A stretch of 8,035 nt of DNA, from the NCBI GenBank assembly GCA_018500005.2, contig JAHBAP020000445.1:1-8035 (forward strand), given 5' to 3'. Positions 1 to 6,707 of the stretch are shown here, piece by piece. Each line of letters begins with the position of its first letter. Positions within the stretch are counted from its first letter, which is position 1. Origin of the DNA: Mycobacterium sp. (lineage in GTDB: Bacteria > Actinomycetota > Actinomycetes > Mycobacteriales > Mycobacteriaceae). Position numbers and translations under genes: made by a program. The notes beneath the pieces are model-generated. The model searched no databases. It saw only the letters and a list, made by a program, of their open reading frames with translations, and was not told the origin of the DNA.

Positions 1-318
1 AGTGATCTGAGCGCGCCGGGCGGTCGGGTCTCGGCTGAGGCGGTGCGCCACCACGACGAGGAACGTCGGGCCCAGATGCGTCAGCGCTGGGAGAAGATGG
101 CCGACAATCTCGGCATCGAACGGACCGTCGACATCGCCGACCTCACATACAACGACGAACACCGGGCCGACGTCACCGAGTGGCTCAACGCCCACGGCTG
201 GACGGCGTCAGGGACGGTGTCCACCGATGAAATGCGTCGTCTGGGTCGCTGGGTGGATGTGCAGTCCCCGGACTATCAGGACGGCTTTTCCACCTTCGTC
301 GTCGGCGAGAAGCTCTAA
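1..318 (+). CDS. SAM-dependent methyltransferase, C-terminal part (5' end outside window)
   Basis: The frame is open from base 1 to the TAA at 316-318, giving 105 visible residues; the start lies upstream, so the Met codons inside are not starts. The stretch DLTYNDEHRADVTEWLNAHGW, a Thr/Asp-Glu-Met-Arg-Arg-Leu-Gly-Arg-Trp block and a final FVVGEKL resemble the C-terminus of the mycobacterial leucine-carboxyl-methyltransferase-like family (TIGR00027/PF04072). These are putative class I SAM methyltransferases, mostly of unknown substrate, present in many paralogs. The SAM-binding N-terminal half is not visible. By gene order this fits the Rv0145/Rv0146 pair next to Rv0148, but paralogs are too alike to name the ortholog from a fragment. 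Its stop overlaps the stop of the convergent beta-lactamase gene. Confidence 0.85.
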   Translation, partial: SDLSAPGGRVSAEAVRHHDEERRAQMRQRWEKMADNLGIERTVDIADLTYNDEHRADVTEWLNAHGWTASGTVSTDEMRRLGRWVDVQSPDYQDGFSTFVVGEKL

Positions 319-1205
319 GCGATCAGCCAGGGCACTGCGACTCGCGTGACATCGGCGATCAAGGCGTTCAAAGCCGGTGCCTCGGGGTCTGCGGCGCGGG
401 TGCGGGTCATCACTGACAGGACCAGGCGTTCCCCATGGGGCCCGAAGGCCACCCCGATGTCGTTGGTGCTGGCGTAGTCGCCCGCTCCGGTCTTGTCTGC
501 GACTGTCCACCCCGGCGGCAGGCCGGCCCGAATCCTGGTGTCGCCTGTGACGATGGTGCGCATCCACTCGTTGATCTGCGCCCGATGCGGTTCGTCGAAG
601 ACGTCTCCGAGGAGCATGTTCTTAAAGCCTGTGCCCATCCCGCGCGGACTGGTGGTGTCCCGAGGGTCGCCGGGGTAGGCGGTATTGAGTTCGGTTTCCC
701 AGCGCACCATCCAGGTGCGGTCATCGCCCACCGCTCGGGCGAACTCGGTCACGCTCGCCGGGCCGCCGAGGATCTCGACCATCAGGTTGGTCGCGGTGTT
801 GTCACTCTGCCGCACCGCGGCTGCGCACAGGTCCGATAGCGGCATCCAGCCACCCAGATTCGGTTCGGTCATCGGTGACGCGACCGGAACGAACAACGCC
901 GGGTCGATGAAAACCTCGTCGGCGAGCCGAATTTCACCTTGTTGGTCTTTACGCAGGATCGCGCCGGCGACGTACGCCTTGAACGCCGAGCAGGTGGCGA
1001 AAAGATCGTCGGCTCGCCAGGCCACCGCGCGGTCCGAGGCGAGGTCCCTACCGTAGAAGCCCACCTTGGCGTTATAGCGGTCCTCAAGTGCCCCGAGTTG
1101 TTCCTCAATCGGCATGGGAGCGGCCTGCGGGCGCGGAACACCGGTGGTGGTCAGTGCGGTTGCGGCCGCACCGGCGATCAGAATCCGGCGCCGTGAGATC
1201 TGCAT
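315..1205 (-). CDS. bla: Class A beta-lactamase, Tat-exported
   Basis: A 296-residue serine beta-lactamase that hydrolyses beta-lactams outside the cytoplasmic membrane. The N-terminus (SRRRILIAG, residues 4-12, then an Ala/Thr-rich stretch to about 29) is a twin-arginine signal; no lipobox Cys is seen. Class A motifs are complete: S73-A-F-K76 (Ambler S70xxK73), S134-D-N136 (SDN130-132), E170 with N174 (E166/N170), R168 and D183 (omega-loop R164/D179) and K238-T-G (KTG234-236). R224 aligns with Ambler 220, the Arg that BlaC uses in place of R244. Ambler 105 is Ala (A109) and Ambler 69 is Cys (C72). The start at 1205 is chosen because the Tat signal begins there and a -10 element lies six bases upstream. 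The frame stays open far upstream, but that part is antisense to the SDR gene. In M. tuberculosis an aldehyde dehydrogenase (Rv0147) occupies this place. Confidence 0.93.
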   Translation of the reverse strand: MQISRRRILIAGAAATALTTTGVPRPQAAPMPIEEQLGALEDRYNAKVGFYGRDLASDRAVAWRADDLFATCSAFKAYVAGAILRKDQQGEIRLADEVFIDPALFVPVASPMTEPNLGGWMPLSDLCAAAVRQSDNTATNLMVEILGGPASVTEFARAVGDDRTWMVRWETELNTAYPGDPRDTTSPRGMGTGFKNMLLGDVFDEPHRAQINEWMRTIVTGDTRIRAGLPPGWTVADKTGAGDYASTNDIGVAFGPHGERLVLSVMTRTRAADPEAPALNALIADVTRVAVPWLIA

Positions 1206-1211
1206 GGCCGA

Positions 1212-1217
1212 ACAATA
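1212..1217 (-). promoter_or_regulatory. Predicted -10 element of bla (leaderless)
   Basis: On the minus strand the sequence reads TATTGT-TCGGCC-ATG. TATTGT fits the mycobacterial SigA -10 consensus TAnnnT. A transcript starting 7 bases after it would begin at the A of the start codon. No Shine-Dalgarno is visible, as expected for a leaderless mRNA. Only a poor -35 candidate is present. Confidence 0.55.
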
Positions 1218-1247
1218 GCCGCGGAATGGGTCGGTCCACGGGCTGGC

Positions 1248-1253
1248 TACCAT
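1248..1253 (+). promoter_or_regulatory. Possible -10 element of the SDR-MDR operon
   Basis: TACCAT fits TAnnnT and would place transcription start near 1260-1261, leaving a leader of about 20 bases that contains the AAGGA ribosome binding site. No convincing -35 is seen. It shares the 75-bp divergent region with the bla promoter. Confidence 0.35.
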
Positions 1254-1270
1254 GGCCCTCAACCTCAAGA

Positions 1271-1275
1271 AAGGA
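1271..1275 (+). promoter_or_regulatory. Shine-Dalgarno of the SDR gene
   Basis: AAGGA, within AAGAAAGGA, lies five bases before the ATG at 1281 and fixes that start. It is the only strong ribosome binding site noticed upstream of a gene start in this window, in contrast to the apparently leaderless neighbours. Confidence 0.7.
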
Positions 1276-1280
1276 CCCCC

Positions 1281-2141
1281 ATGCCCGGAGTGCAGGATCG
1301 AGTCATTGTCGTCACCGGCGCAGGCGGTGGCCTGGGCCGCGAGTACGCGCTGACCCTGGCCAAGGAAGGCGCCAGCGTCGTCGTCAACGATCTCGGCGGT
1401 GCTCGGGACGGCACCGGGGCCGGTCACTCGATGGCCGATCAGGTCGTCGATGAGATCAAGGCCGCCGGCGGGCGAGCGGTGGCCAACTACGACAGCGTCG
1501 CCGAGGCCGCGGGCGCGGCCGGCATCGTCAAGACCGCAGTCGAGGAGTTCGGCAAGATCGACGGCATCGTGAGCAACGCCGGCATTCTGCGCGACGGCAC
1601 CTTCCACAAGATGACCGACGAGGCCTGGGATTCGGTGCTGAAGGTGCACCTCTACGGCGGTTACAACGTGATTCGCGCGGCCTGGCCGCACTTTCGCGAA
1701 CAGGGCTACGGCCGCATCGTGGTAGCGACCTCCACGAGTGGTCTGTTCGGCAACTTTGGTCAGGCCAACTACAGCGCAGCCAAGCTCGGCCTGGTTGGCC
1801 TGATCAACACGCTGGCCCAGGAGGGTGCGAAGTACAACATCAAGGCCAATGCCATGGCGCCGATCGCGGCCACCAGGATGACCGAGGACATCCTGCCCCC
1901 CGAGGTGTTCAAGAAGCTGACCCCGGAATACGTCGCGCCGGTCGTCGCGTACCTCTGCACCGAGGAGGTACCCGACACCGCGTCGGTGTTCATCGCCGGC
2001 GGCGGCAAGGTCCAACGGGTGGCGCTTTTCCAAAACAAGGGCGTCACCTTCGAGCACGTGCCCAGCGTCGACGATGTCGCCGCCCAGTGGTCGACGATCG
2101 ACGACCTGTCCGCACCGGAGCCGGCATCCTTCCGGCTGTGA
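1281..2141 (+). CDS. Short-chain dehydrogenase, (3R)-hydroxyacyl-CoA dehydrogenase-like (Rv0148 type)
   Basis: A 286-residue classical SDR. The Rossmann motif TGAGGGLG (12-19) and the Asp of VVVNDLGG (N36-D37) suggest NAD preference; the NAG motif is at 99-101. The active site is S151, Y164 and K168 (YSAAK). These spacings and the sequence resemble the (3R)-hydroxyacyl-CoA dehydrogenase domain of peroxisomal multifunctional enzyme type 2 (HSD17B4), which oxidises 3-hydroxyacyl-CoAs to 3-ketoacyl-CoAs. The length equals that recalled for M. tuberculosis Rv0148, and gene order agrees. The steroid enzyme Hsd4A (Rv3502c) is a longer paralog, so a sterol role is not assumed. Start ATG has an AAGGA site at 1271-1275. 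The next gene begins four bases after the stop, so the two are probably one operon. Confidence 0.93.
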   Translation: MPGVQDRVIVVTGAGGGLGREYALTLAKEGASVVVNDLGGARDGTGAGHSMADQVVDEIKAAGGRAVANYDSVAEAAGAAGIVKTAVEEFGKIDGIVSNAGILRDGTFHKMTDEAWDSVLKVHLYGGYNVIRAAWPHFREQGYGRIVVATSTSGLFGNFGQANYSAAKLGLVGLINTLAQEGAKYNIKANAMAPIAATRMTEDILPPEVFKKLTPEYVAPVVAYLCTEEVPDTASVFIAGGGKVQRVALFQNKGVTFEHVPSVDDVAAQWSTIDDLSAPEPASFRL

Positions 2142-2145
2142 CGAC

Positions 2146-3111
2146 GTGAAAGCTCTTGTCGCCCAAGAGCTCAGCGGGCCGAGTGGTCTGGTCTACACCG
2201 ACGTTCCCGATCCGGCGCCCACGCCGGACTCGGTGCTCGTCGATGTGCGCGCCGCCGGGGTGTGCTTCCCGGACCTGCTGCTGATCGGCGGGCGGTACCA
2301 ACTTCGGGTCGACCCGCCCTTCATTCCGGGTACCGAGGTCGCCGGCGTGGTCCGGTCGGCACCGGAAGGTTCCGGCTTTAGGCCGGGGGACCGGGTGTTC
2401 GGGCCGGTACTGCTCGGCGGATACGCCGAACAGGCGGCCATCCCGTTGGGTGCCGCTATGTCGACGCCGCCGGAACTCGATGACGCACAAGCGGTTTCGC
2501 TGCTGGTCAACTACATAACCATTTACTTCGCGCTGAAGCGCCGTGCCGCGCTGCGGTCGGGTGAGACCGTCCTGGTACTCGGCTCGGCCGGCGGCCTGGG
2601 TACCGCGGCGATCCAGGTCGCCAAGGCGATGGGCGCGCGCGTCGTCGCGGTGGTGCACCGGGAGAAGGCTCGAGACTACGTCGCCGGACTGGGCGCCGAC
2701 GTCGTGTTGCCGATGACCGATGGGTGGTCGAAGGCGGTGCGGGAGAACGCCGGTGGACGCGGGGCCGACGTGGTGGTCGACCCGGTCGGTGGAGAACCGT
2801 TCGATGAGGCGGTCCGCGCCCTCGCTGTCGAGGGCCGGTTGCTGGTCCTCGGGTTCGCCGCCGGAGCGATCCCGGCCGTCAAGGTCAACCGCTTGTTGCT
2901 GCGCAATGCCGGGGTGCTCGGCGTCGGCTGGCGCGAATACCTGATGGCTAACCCGAACGCGCAGGCGGAGTACGGCCAAGGCGTCGGCGAACTGGTCAGA
3001 GAAGGCCTCAGACCGCCTGTGCCGCAGCGCTATCCGCTGTCCGAAGGCCGCGCAGCCCTGGAAATCCTGGCCGCCGGCGGATTGTACGGGAAGCTGGTGC
3101 TGGAGCCCTGA
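2146..3111 (+). CDS. NADPH:quinone oxidoreductase-like, zinc-free MDR protein (Rv0149 type)
   Basis: A 321-residue medium-chain dehydrogenase/reductase. The N-terminal catalytic fold carries AAGVCFPDLL (36-45) and PGTEVAG (61-67), where zinc alcohol dehydrogenases have their zinc ligands; the usual GHE is GTE, so it belongs to the zinc-free quinone oxidoreductase branch. The nucleotide-binding motif is GSAGGLG (146-152), followed by a second Rossmann strand ending in HREK (171-174), whose basic residues suit NADPH. VDPVGG (211-216) is typical of the family. The substrate is unknown; reduction of quinones or enoyl thioesters is a family-level guess. GTG at 2146 gives MKALVAQELSGPSG, the family's usual N-terminus; longer in-frame starts run into the SDR gene. 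It begins four bases after the SDR stop, with the short gap favouring co-expression. Confidence 0.9.
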   Translation: MKALVAQELSGPSGLVYTDVPDPAPTPDSVLVDVRAAGVCFPDLLLIGGRYQLRVDPPFIPGTEVAGVVRSAPEGSGFRPGDRVFGPVLLGGYAEQAAIPLGAAMSTPPELDDAQAVSLLVNYITIYFALKRRAALRSGETVLVLGSAGGLGTAAIQVAKAMGARVVAVVHREKARDYVAGLGADVVLPMTDGWSKAVRENAGGRGADVVVDPVGGEPFDEAVRALAVEGRLLVLGFAAGAIPAVKVNRLLLRNAGVLGVGWREYLMANPNAQAEYGQGVGELVREGLRPPVPQRYPLSEGRAALEILAAGGLYGKLVLEP

Positions 3112-3128
3112 CGCTGCTGTCGCGTCAG
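3108..3128. terminator. Possible bidirectional hairpin between convergent genes
   Basis: CTGACGC (3108-3114) and GCGTCAG (3122-3128) form a perfect 7-bp stem with a 7-base loop, starting on the stop codon of the MDR gene. It lies between convergent genes and could stop transcripts from either side. There is no U-tract, which is common for mycobacterial terminators but leaves this unproven. Confidence 0.35.
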
Positions 3129-3187
3129 CCCGAGTTGAGCGGATTCTTGACGAGGATCACCAGGTCGGCTCCGCGCCTCGCCGTAGG

Positions 3188-3895
3188 TCAGGCCAGCATC
3201 GGGTCGATGATCGAACGGGGCACGAGAACCTCTGTGGCTCCAGCGGATTCGGCTAGCAGCGTGCCCTGGCTGAAGAAGAAGATGACTCCGTCGTTGGTGA
3301 TAGCGAAGTTCTGATAGTTGGCCGGATCCAGACCGACGTCCGGCGGAATCACCACCGGCTGCCCTGCCTGCTTCTGCAGGTCCGCAACGACCACCGGGAA
3401 TATGACGGGCAGCGGATCGGTCTCCGGCTGCCACAGGGTCTCGAAGGTGACCGGCTTGCGGAAGGCCTGGTCCCACACGAAGGACTTGAACGACGTCCGC
3501 GGGTGGGCTCCACCGGTGTTCTGGTAGACCTTCAGGACCGTCGAGATCTGGCCGCGTGGCGGCACCAGCGACTCGTAGTTTGTCGGGGTGATCTGCAGCG
3601 AGTAAGGAGCGGTGCGGGACTGGGGCGACTTCGCCGCCCCCAGGAAGGAGTCACGGGTCTTGCTCACGAAATCGGAGATCGACCTCATGTCCGGCCAGTT
3701 GCTCGGAACGCTGATGTTGATGACATAACCCGGATCGGTCACCACGATCTGGCACATCTTGCCGGTGTTGGTGCCCTTGAGGTCGGCGCAGTAGTCCTTC
3801 GGCGCGGCCGAGGCGACGGTCGGGGAACTGAAGAGTATCGCTGCCGTAGCGGCGGCGGAGAGCGCCTTTCGCATCGTTGGAATCGAAGCAGACAT
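3188..3895 (-). CDS. Secreted MPT64-like protein (DUF3298/RsiV-like family)
   Basis: A 235-residue exported protein closely resembling the M. tuberculosis antigen MPT64 (Rv1980c). Shared stretches from memory include YCxxLKGTxTG, PPRG, LKVYQN, KPxTxxTLW, TDPLPV, GLDPxNYQNF, TNDGVIFFF and VLVPRSxIDxMLA. The Sec signal has a basic MRK, a hydrophobic Ala/Ile/Leu core and an ASA-APK cleavage site; the mature part begins APKDYC and has two Cys 12 residues apart, as MPT64 does. The function of MPT64 is unclear; esterase activity and host effects have been reported. Starting at the second Met (3874) gives 228 residues, exactly the MPT64 length, but a -10 element six bases before the ATG at 3895 favours the longer form with seven extra residues. 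Convergent with the MDR gene upstream; divergent from the DUF456 gene. Confidence 0.92.
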   Translation of the reverse strand: MSASIPTMRKALSAAATAAILFSSPTVASAAPKDYCADLKGTNTGKMCQIVVTDPGYVINISVPSNWPDMRSISDFVSKTRDSFLGAAKSPQSRTAPYSLQITPTNYESLVPPRGQISTVLKVYQNTGGAHPRTSFKSFVWDQAFRKPVTFETLWQPETDPLPVIFPVVVADLQKQAGQPVVIPPDVGLDPANYQNFAITNDGVIFFFSQGTLLAESAGATEVLVPRSIIDPMLA

Positions 3896-3901
3896 GCAGC
3901 G

Positions 3902-3907
3902 AACGTA
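3902..3907 (-). promoter_or_regulatory. Predicted -10 element of the MPT64-like gene (leaderless)
   Basis: The minus strand reads TACGTT-CGCTGC-ATG (start at 3895), the same TAnnnT plus six-base spacing as bla. No Shine-Dalgarno precedes either candidate start, so this element is the best evidence for the 3895 start. Confidence 0.5.
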
Positions 3908-4066
3908 CCCGTGGGCCCGGGGCGTCGCCGAATCCAGACCGGGGAGTTGGCAGTCCGACGCCAGCGGCAAACCTATCCAGCCTGCGCAGTCGGAGCCGGT
4001 CGCGATCATCGTCACACCCGGGGAGTGGAGCAGCCGCCGGGCTGCAGGTAGGCCGGCGTCGAGTGA

Positions 4067-4135
4067 ACACCGGACTGGACGTTGGACACCCTGGTCGGCT
4101 CCCTGCGCGACCCCGCCGCCGAGGACGTCGACTAG
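4067..4135 (+). other. Short coding-like stretch ending at a TAG, possible gene remnant
   Basis: Between the MPT64-like and DUF456 genes this frame reads TPDWTLDTLVGSLRDPAAEDVD and ends at the TAG at 4133-4135. The 19 codons from the Trp to the stop all end in G or C, as real genes here do, and the acidic end looks like a protein C-terminus. There is a TGA directly upstream (4064-4066) and no ATG or GTG start; TTG at 4082 would give only 17 residues. It may be the decayed 3' end of a lost gene, a tiny ORF, or chance. The rest of 3908-4132 shows nothing I can call a gene. Confidence 0.2.
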
Positions 4136-4138
4136 CTT
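4133..4138 (+). promoter_or_regulatory. Predicted -10 element of the DUF456 gene (leaderless)
   Basis: TAGCTT-GGGGCC-GTG: a TAnnnT element with exactly six bases before the GTG start at 4145. A transcript starting at the G of the GTG would be leaderless; mycobacteria use both ATG and GTG this way. Confidence 0.5.
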
Positions 4139-4144
4139 GGGGCC

Positions 4145-4624
4145 GTGAGTACCGGTGGACTTATCCTGGTTGCGGTGGCGATCGCCGTCGGCCTGGCTGG
4201 CATCCTGGTGCCCCTACTGCCTGGCACGCTGCTGGTCTGGGCGGCAATCGCGGTGTGGGCGTTCGTGGTCGGCACCGCCCCGGCATGGGTGGTGCTAGGC
4301 CTGGTCACCGTGATCCTCGGGGCAGGCATCCTGGCGAAGTACCTTTGGCCCGCCAAGCGCATGAAGGCCGCCGACGTCAGCAACCGCACCCTGGCCGCCG
4401 GTGCGATCCTGGGTATCGCCGGGTTCTTCGTGATCCCGGTCGCCGGCCTGCTCGTCGGCTTCGTCCTGGGCGTCTATCTGGCCGAGTACGCCCGCCGTCG
4501 CGACCGAAGCCGGGCGTGGGTGTCTACCAAACACGCCATCAAGGGCGTCGCGCTGTCGGTCGGAGTGGAACTCACCGCGGCCCTTCTTGCGACGGCGGCG
4601 TGGGTCGTCGGCGTCTTCGCCTAG
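4145..4624 (+). CDS. DUF456 domain-containing membrane protein
   Basis: A 159-residue, very hydrophobic protein with about four to five predicted membrane segments: roughly 5-22, 26-45, 48-66, 84-115 (possibly two) and 135-157. Two Gly/Pro-rich blocks, GLAGILVPLLPGTLL (16-30) and LGIAGFFVIPVAGLLVG (89-105), look like the internal repeat typical of DUF456. Between them a basic loop (KYLWPAKRMK) and later YARRRDRSRAW probably face the cytoplasm. The function of DUF456 is unknown, and nothing here assigns one. GTG at 4145 is chosen because translation from it gives the usual short hydrophilic start and a -10 element lies six bases upstream. Its TAG stop lies in a CTAG that also ends the convergent ptbB gene. 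In M. tuberculosis the matching interval holds Rv0150c and the PE1/PE2 genes (from memory). Confidence 0.85.
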   Translation: MSTGGLILVAVAIAVGLAGILVPLLPGTLLVWAAIAVWAFVVGTAPAWVVLGLVTVILGAGILAKYLWPAKRMKAADVSNRTLAAGAILGIAGFFVIPVAGLLVGFVLGVYLAEYARRRDRSRAWVSTKHAIKGVALSVGVELTAALLATAAWVVGVFA

Positions 4625-5411
4625 CCCAGCAGTCGCGTCCGCAGTCGCGCCACGTCGTCGTCGGTCACCCCGGCGGCGGCCAGGTACCTGCTCAGGTCAC
4701 CATGCGTCTCGTCGAGCACCCGTCGGGCGCTGGCCAGGTACTCCTCGCGCACCCCGAGAACCTCGTCGGTCAGTCGCGACTCGGCGAATGACAGCACCTC
4801 GTCGGTCATCCCCTCGCGGCTGCGCATCGTGGTCAGGATGGCATCGCGCAGCGGTCCGACAGCGTCATTGCTGCGCAGGTAATCCGCGAGAACGGCGTCG
4901 GCCGGAACCCCTGCCGCCTCCAGTGCGACGGCAACCGCGAAGCCGGTGCGGTCCTTTCCGGCGAAGCAGTGCACCAGGACCGGCCGGCCTGCGCCGAGCA
5001 TCGTGACGATCCGTCGCACCGCGTGCCGGGCGCCGCCGAGGGTTGGGAAGCGCTCGTACTCCGCGGTCATCCACCGCCGTGCGGCCACGGCGGGCTCCTC
5101 CTCGGAGTACTCCGTCATCATCTTGTTCCAGCTGGACTCGTGCGGTGCCTCGCCGGGGGAGTCCTCGTGTGAGTGCGTCACCTCCGGGAACGGAAGGTTG
5201 TGTACCGCAACGCCATCGGGCACTGCGCCGCCGCCGCGACGGGCCACCTCGGCAGGGGAGCGCAGATCGGCGACATCGGTGATACCCAGTTCGGTCAGCG
5301 CGCGACGGCCCGCGGCATCGAGCTTGCTCAGCTCGCTGGACCGGAACAGCCGCCCCGGCGCAAGCCCGGCCGTCTCGGCAACGTCCCGGAAATTCCATGC
5401 GCCGGAGAGGC

Positions 5412-5415
<4 letters not shown>
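4621..5415 (-). CDS. ptbB: PtbB/MptpB-type protein phosphatase (Rv0153c ortholog)
   Basis: A 264-residue phosphatase of the Y_phosphatase3 family. The P-loop is H149-C150-F-A-G-K154-D155-R156-T-G, with C150 as nucleophile and R156 binding phosphate; the HCxxGKDR form with Lys-Asp marks MptpB-like enzymes that act on phosphotyrosine, phosphoserine/threonine and phosphoinositides. [10 protein letters not shown] (4-13) and [13 protein letters not shown] (21-33) match the N-terminus of M. tuberculosis PtpB, and VLGVREEYL lies near the end. M. tuberculosis PtpB is about 276 residues; the difference is mainly in the lid region (about 76-124). No export signal is seen. GTG at 5415 is chosen because it forms GTGA with the fadE2 stop and gives the right N-terminus; upstream in-frame starts lie inside fadE2. 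There is no clear Shine-Dalgarno, so translational coupling is likely. Confidence 0.93.
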
Positions 5416-6641
<1,226 letters not shown>

Positions 6642-6647
6642 ATCGCC

Positions 6648-6653
6648 ACGATA
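6648..6653 (-). promoter_or_regulatory. Predicted -10 element of the fadE2-ptbB operon (leaderless)
   Basis: The minus strand reads TATCGT-GGCGAT-ATG (start at 6641), again TAnnnT plus six bases. It lies in the 66-base gap after the chitinase stop, so fadE2-ptbB probably has its own promoter rather than depending on chitinase transcription. Confidence 0.5.
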
Positions 6654-6707
6654 AGCCCCCCGAAGTGGAGACTCCTATCCGCCTGTGCTGATCGTTCGCT
6701 CGGAGTA

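Noticed and set aside
315..1205. Carbapenemase of the KPC/NMC-A type, suggested by Cys at Ambler 69
   Set aside because: The partner Cys at Ambler 238 is missing (Gly), so the defining disulfide cannot form.
1206..2057. Minus-strand frame that extends bla to 580 residues across the whole SDR gene
   Set aside because: It is antisense to a clear SDR gene, has no recognisable domain, and the Tat signal and -10 element place the bla start at 1205. Long antisense frames are expected in GC-rich DNA.
1281..2141. Assignment of the SDR as the cholesterol enzyme Hsd4A (Rv3502c)
   Set aside because: The 286-residue length, the sequence and the neighbours fit Rv0148; Hsd4A is longer and lies with cholesterol and mce4 genes that are absent here.
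2044..2979. 311-residue minus-strand frame opposite the quinone oxidoreductase gene
   Set aside because: Rich in Arg/His/Asp/Gly with no motif; it is a shadow of the MDR gene.
3877..4791. 304-residue plus-strand frame over the MPT64-like start, the gap and the DUF456 gene
   Set aside because: Arg/Gly/Pro-rich translation without domains, out of frame with the well-supported DUF456 membrane protein.
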